From NCBI GenBank assembly GCA_013400975.1, contig WBMZ01010922.1:1-64000 (forward strand): DNA of 64,000 nt, written 5' to 3'. The stretch's first letter is position 1. Every line of letters begins with the position of its first letter. Source of the DNA: Atrichornis clamosus (taxonomy: Eukaryota > Chordata > Aves > Passeriformes > Menuridae). Shown here piece by piece: positions 61,011 to 64,000 of this stretch. The notes beneath the pieces were generated by a model, which made no database searches, had not been told where the DNA came from, and saw only the letters and a program-made list of their open reading frames with translations. Both the position numbers and the translations under genes were made by a program.

Positions 61011-64000
61011 ACAGGACCTGTGGGCACTCTACAGAGTTTGCACCTTCCCTTCCCTTGAAAAACACTTCGACTACTCCCTCACAGTTCCATCAAATCAAAC
61101 ATTTCTTTTTATCCTGACTCCAACCAGACAGTGAGAGATCCCTGCTGACAGCCTGAGAGAAATGCCAGCCAGGTGCAATACAAATCCTGCCTGTTGCTGA
61201 AGACACAGACTAGTAAATCTTACTGGAAATACACAGGTGTCAGAAAGTTTTACAACTGGCAGCAAGGAGAGAGAGCACAAAAGCAGATCTGATAAAAATT
61301 ACATTGTCAACTGATATCAAAGTGACAGTTTTAGAGGTCAGTAATTTATACTGTATTTCCAGTGGAGTTTTGCTGGCTTGCCTCACACTGAACTCTTGTC
61401 CCTTAGTGATGACTAAGTAATTTATCATAATCCATTTTTCAAATAAACAGGGACAAGTGAACTTCAGAAGGCTCAACATTCAGATTTAATTTGAGTAAAC
61501 AGATAAATGTTCAAAGGTTTATTCAGAGTTTGGTTTCAATAACCTAATACATCTTGAGTCTCTGAGTTACTAGGACTGGTAACCTTTTCTACATGGTCCC
61601 TAAACTCTTCTCCATATAGAGTGCCTTGACAAGGTGAAGAGTAGGTCACGTACCTCTAAATGAAACCTCTCATTTTCAGAAACAAGACCACAGGCTGATA
61701 TTTTCTGCAAGAGAAGGAGGAGTGTTAGCTGAACTTGAGGTCATTTATTGCTTAACAACTCCAGACACAAACACAGATGACAAAGAACCTGGATTTGGGG
61801 TTTAACTTGTGCAAATTCTTGAGGATGCTAGGAATTCAGACTTGGATCTGAAATTTTTGAAGTATCTCATTCCAAAAGGGATGTGATTTAACTTTAAATT
61901 TGTATCTCCCATTCAGATGGGGTCTAAAACTTCCTCTAAAGTGAAGTACTTTTTCAAAATTCAAGGAAGTCATAACAGCAAAAAGGTGAAAATGGAGATA
62001 TTTCAAATTAAAGTTGAAATAAACTGCAGATTTTATGAGCTAGAGAGATCAAAAAAGGAATTTTCATCATGTAGTATGAGCAAGAAAAGGAGGCTTTTCC
62101 CCTTAATGAACCTTGCAATGCATGAAAGGAAATCTGTGCAAGAAGAAAAAAAACCCCAAACTTTCAGTTAGCTCAAACTCCCTGAGATGTATGGAATAAA
62201 GATATAGGACAAAGTTCTTCCCTAATTTATGACAATGTAAGTCTGAAGCAGTGATTCAAGTTTGAATTTTACATAAACCTGATACCAAGATGTTACACTC
62301 CCAAAAAGAGTTGTGATACTTCCTTTCTCTAAGAAATGATGGGTGAAGTTTCTTCAGGCTATTAGTAGAAATTCTGTTATTTCGATGAGAAATTCCTCTG
62401 TCTCCTTGTTCCTGGCAGATGTTCTGGAGAAAACAAGGCTCACCCTGAAAATTCCTGTGTCATAAAAGGCAATACAAAGTGCCCAAATTGGCACTATAAT
62501 CTCCCACACACTTCCTCTGGGTTATCATGGTCACTGCTCTGCAGATAAAAGCAGTAGCAAGGACAGAATATGACCATGAAATGGATTCCATAACAGTATG
62601 GAACATAATCATTATGGGAGTCTTTTGCTCAATGTTTATGACAACCATGAAACCATGGTAGTGTAAATTAAAGTGTTCTGTAGATGTAGTAGTCTCACAT
62701 GGAAATAAAGAAAAATAAGAAAAGGAGGAGCAATTATCCAAACAGGTATTTGGTTAATATTTGAGTTAGAATTTTAAAAATTATTCACATTTGAATGACT
62801 TTATTCTCACCTAATCTTTTGTCAACAGCCTTTTTAGAGTTTTTAAGACAAATCCATCCCACCAGAACAACCACCACAGCCACAGTCTTACCACTGCTCA
62901 TTTTCTCAGAGGCAGCTGGGACATAGTCAGGGAAGGGGGTGCAGGTCACACAGATCATTTTAGCAGTCCAGATGCCCTTGCTCGCCATGGCTACATTCCC
63001 TATCAGAATCAGAAGTAAACTCCTTCTGTGGCAAATTTCCTCACCTGGCAGGGCACGTAGAGTCATTGACAGTAATGATAAGTGACAGATAGTTTCTGTG
63101 ACTTTATGACAACCTAAATGTATGGGATACCATACAACATCAAAATCATTACACGCTCACACGTTGATGCAGCCAACACTACAACGCTTGCTTTGTGTCC
63201 TTTCCTGTCAGCCCCTGCACAATAATTTCCAGTCCGTTTCTCTGCTGTGCAGCTCTCCTGTGCTTCTGCCAGAGCTGCTCTTTCTCATTCAGAGTCAGGG
63301 AGCAGCTAGAGAGAAGGCTGTGCTCCCAGTCCCTTTTCACCAATCTGGTTTTCCTCCCTCTTCTCCCAGGACTGCTGCAACCTATGCATGATTAGTGGAG
63401 GGGCTGTTACAAGGAGACAGCAAGAGCAGGAGGGTTACCCCATATCTACAGCATTAAAGAAGGAGGAAAATGTTTCCAAACCCCTTTGGTGTTTCAGAAT
63501 CTATCACAGGTTGAAGACTTTCAGAGACACAGCCCAGTCACACAAGGGAGATAATTATGAAAGAAAGGTTAGTGGGGTATGAAAACAACAAAAAAAATCA
63601 TCTTATTCCCAGAACCCACTGATTCTTTTTCTAAGATCACCATATATGGAGGTGCCATAACACAGGTTTTACTTTAGTAATACAAGTTATTCAAATAGAT
63701 TTGTCTCTCACATTGAGGTGAAACACTGTGGAGACTCCATAAAGTCATATAATGTCAGTCCCAGTCACTTGCAGGTAAAATATTCACAGTCATCCTCCAT
63801 GACAATGTTCAGATATATATGCTCACCTTTGAGAGTGAGAATCTGTATTTTCTCAATCAATTCCTAGTGATGCTTATACATCTGTATCCTGGTAACTAAA
63901 TAACCTCAACAAGGGATTTTTTTATTGTTTTCTTTGCTTTTCATTAAACAGTGAAGGGAAGTTTGCTTTTGAATGAATTCATCTCCATGACGCATTTACT
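61011..64000. other. non-coding stretch
   Basis: A minus-strand frame at 62785-63066 (93 codons) contains three donor-like sites in a row on that strand (read at about 63041, 62889 and 62811) but no acceptors that make a consistent exon. It has a short hydrophobic run (TVAVVVVLVGWI) and no recognised family. No gene is called. Confidence 0.4.

Noticed and set aside
1..64000. CRISPR arrays, operons, phage or plasmid modules
   Set aside because: Base composition, CR1/ERVL repeats and splice-like signals indicate a vertebrate genome. No regularly spaced repeat arrays or dense gene runs exist.

Overview
The window looks like bird nuclear DNA, probably from a songbird. It carries 3' ends of avian CR1 retrotransposons (27.1, 34.9, 55.7 and 58.3 kb) that end in the typical ATTCTATGATTC-type tail. 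At 42.3-42.9 kb there is a solo LTR that I recognise from memory as the common avian ERVL-type LTR. The rest is AT-rich, CpG-poor and interspersed, with very few open frames above 120 codons, as expected for an intron or an intergenic gene desert. The first six bases are an EcoRI site and there is one isolated N at 39602, so this may be the end of a cloned insert rather than an arbitrary genome slice (inference).

Left end (1-7.5 kb). The best protein-coding candidate is a possible last coding exon on the + strand. It has a good splice acceptor ending at 3320, an open frame to a TAG at 3574-3576, and an AATAAA at 4032. I could not match its 84-residue tail to a known family. A second exon-like segment lies at 7272-7378 and a third at 19870-19957. 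Both have good acceptors and donors and one open frame each, but neither is recognisable and they may be chance.

Middle (8-38 kb). This is mostly non-coding. It holds old interspersed repeats: MIR-like SINE fragments at 6.1, 9.1 and 23.0 kb, another old SINE-like piece at 37.8 kb, and an old CR1 at 18.7-19.0 kb. It also holds several local duplications: three 14-bp units at 21.6 kb, a 25-bp exact repeat shared between 28.25 and 29.48 kb, and a perfect 81-bp tandem duplication at 33.84-34.00 kb.

Right (38-64 kb). A 243-codon open frame with a GC-rich core (38.9-39.6 kb) runs into an imperfect tandem duplication whose junction contains the N. The solo LTR follows, then two CR1 pieces. A homeodomain/POU-rich stretch at 60.65-61.0 kb is the best regulatory-element candidate by eye. 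No complete gene, RNA gene, CRISPR array or operon-like system is visible, and I found no convincing new biological system. The most useful leads are the 3.3 kb exon, the 38.9 kb open frame, the duplications and the enhancer candidates.
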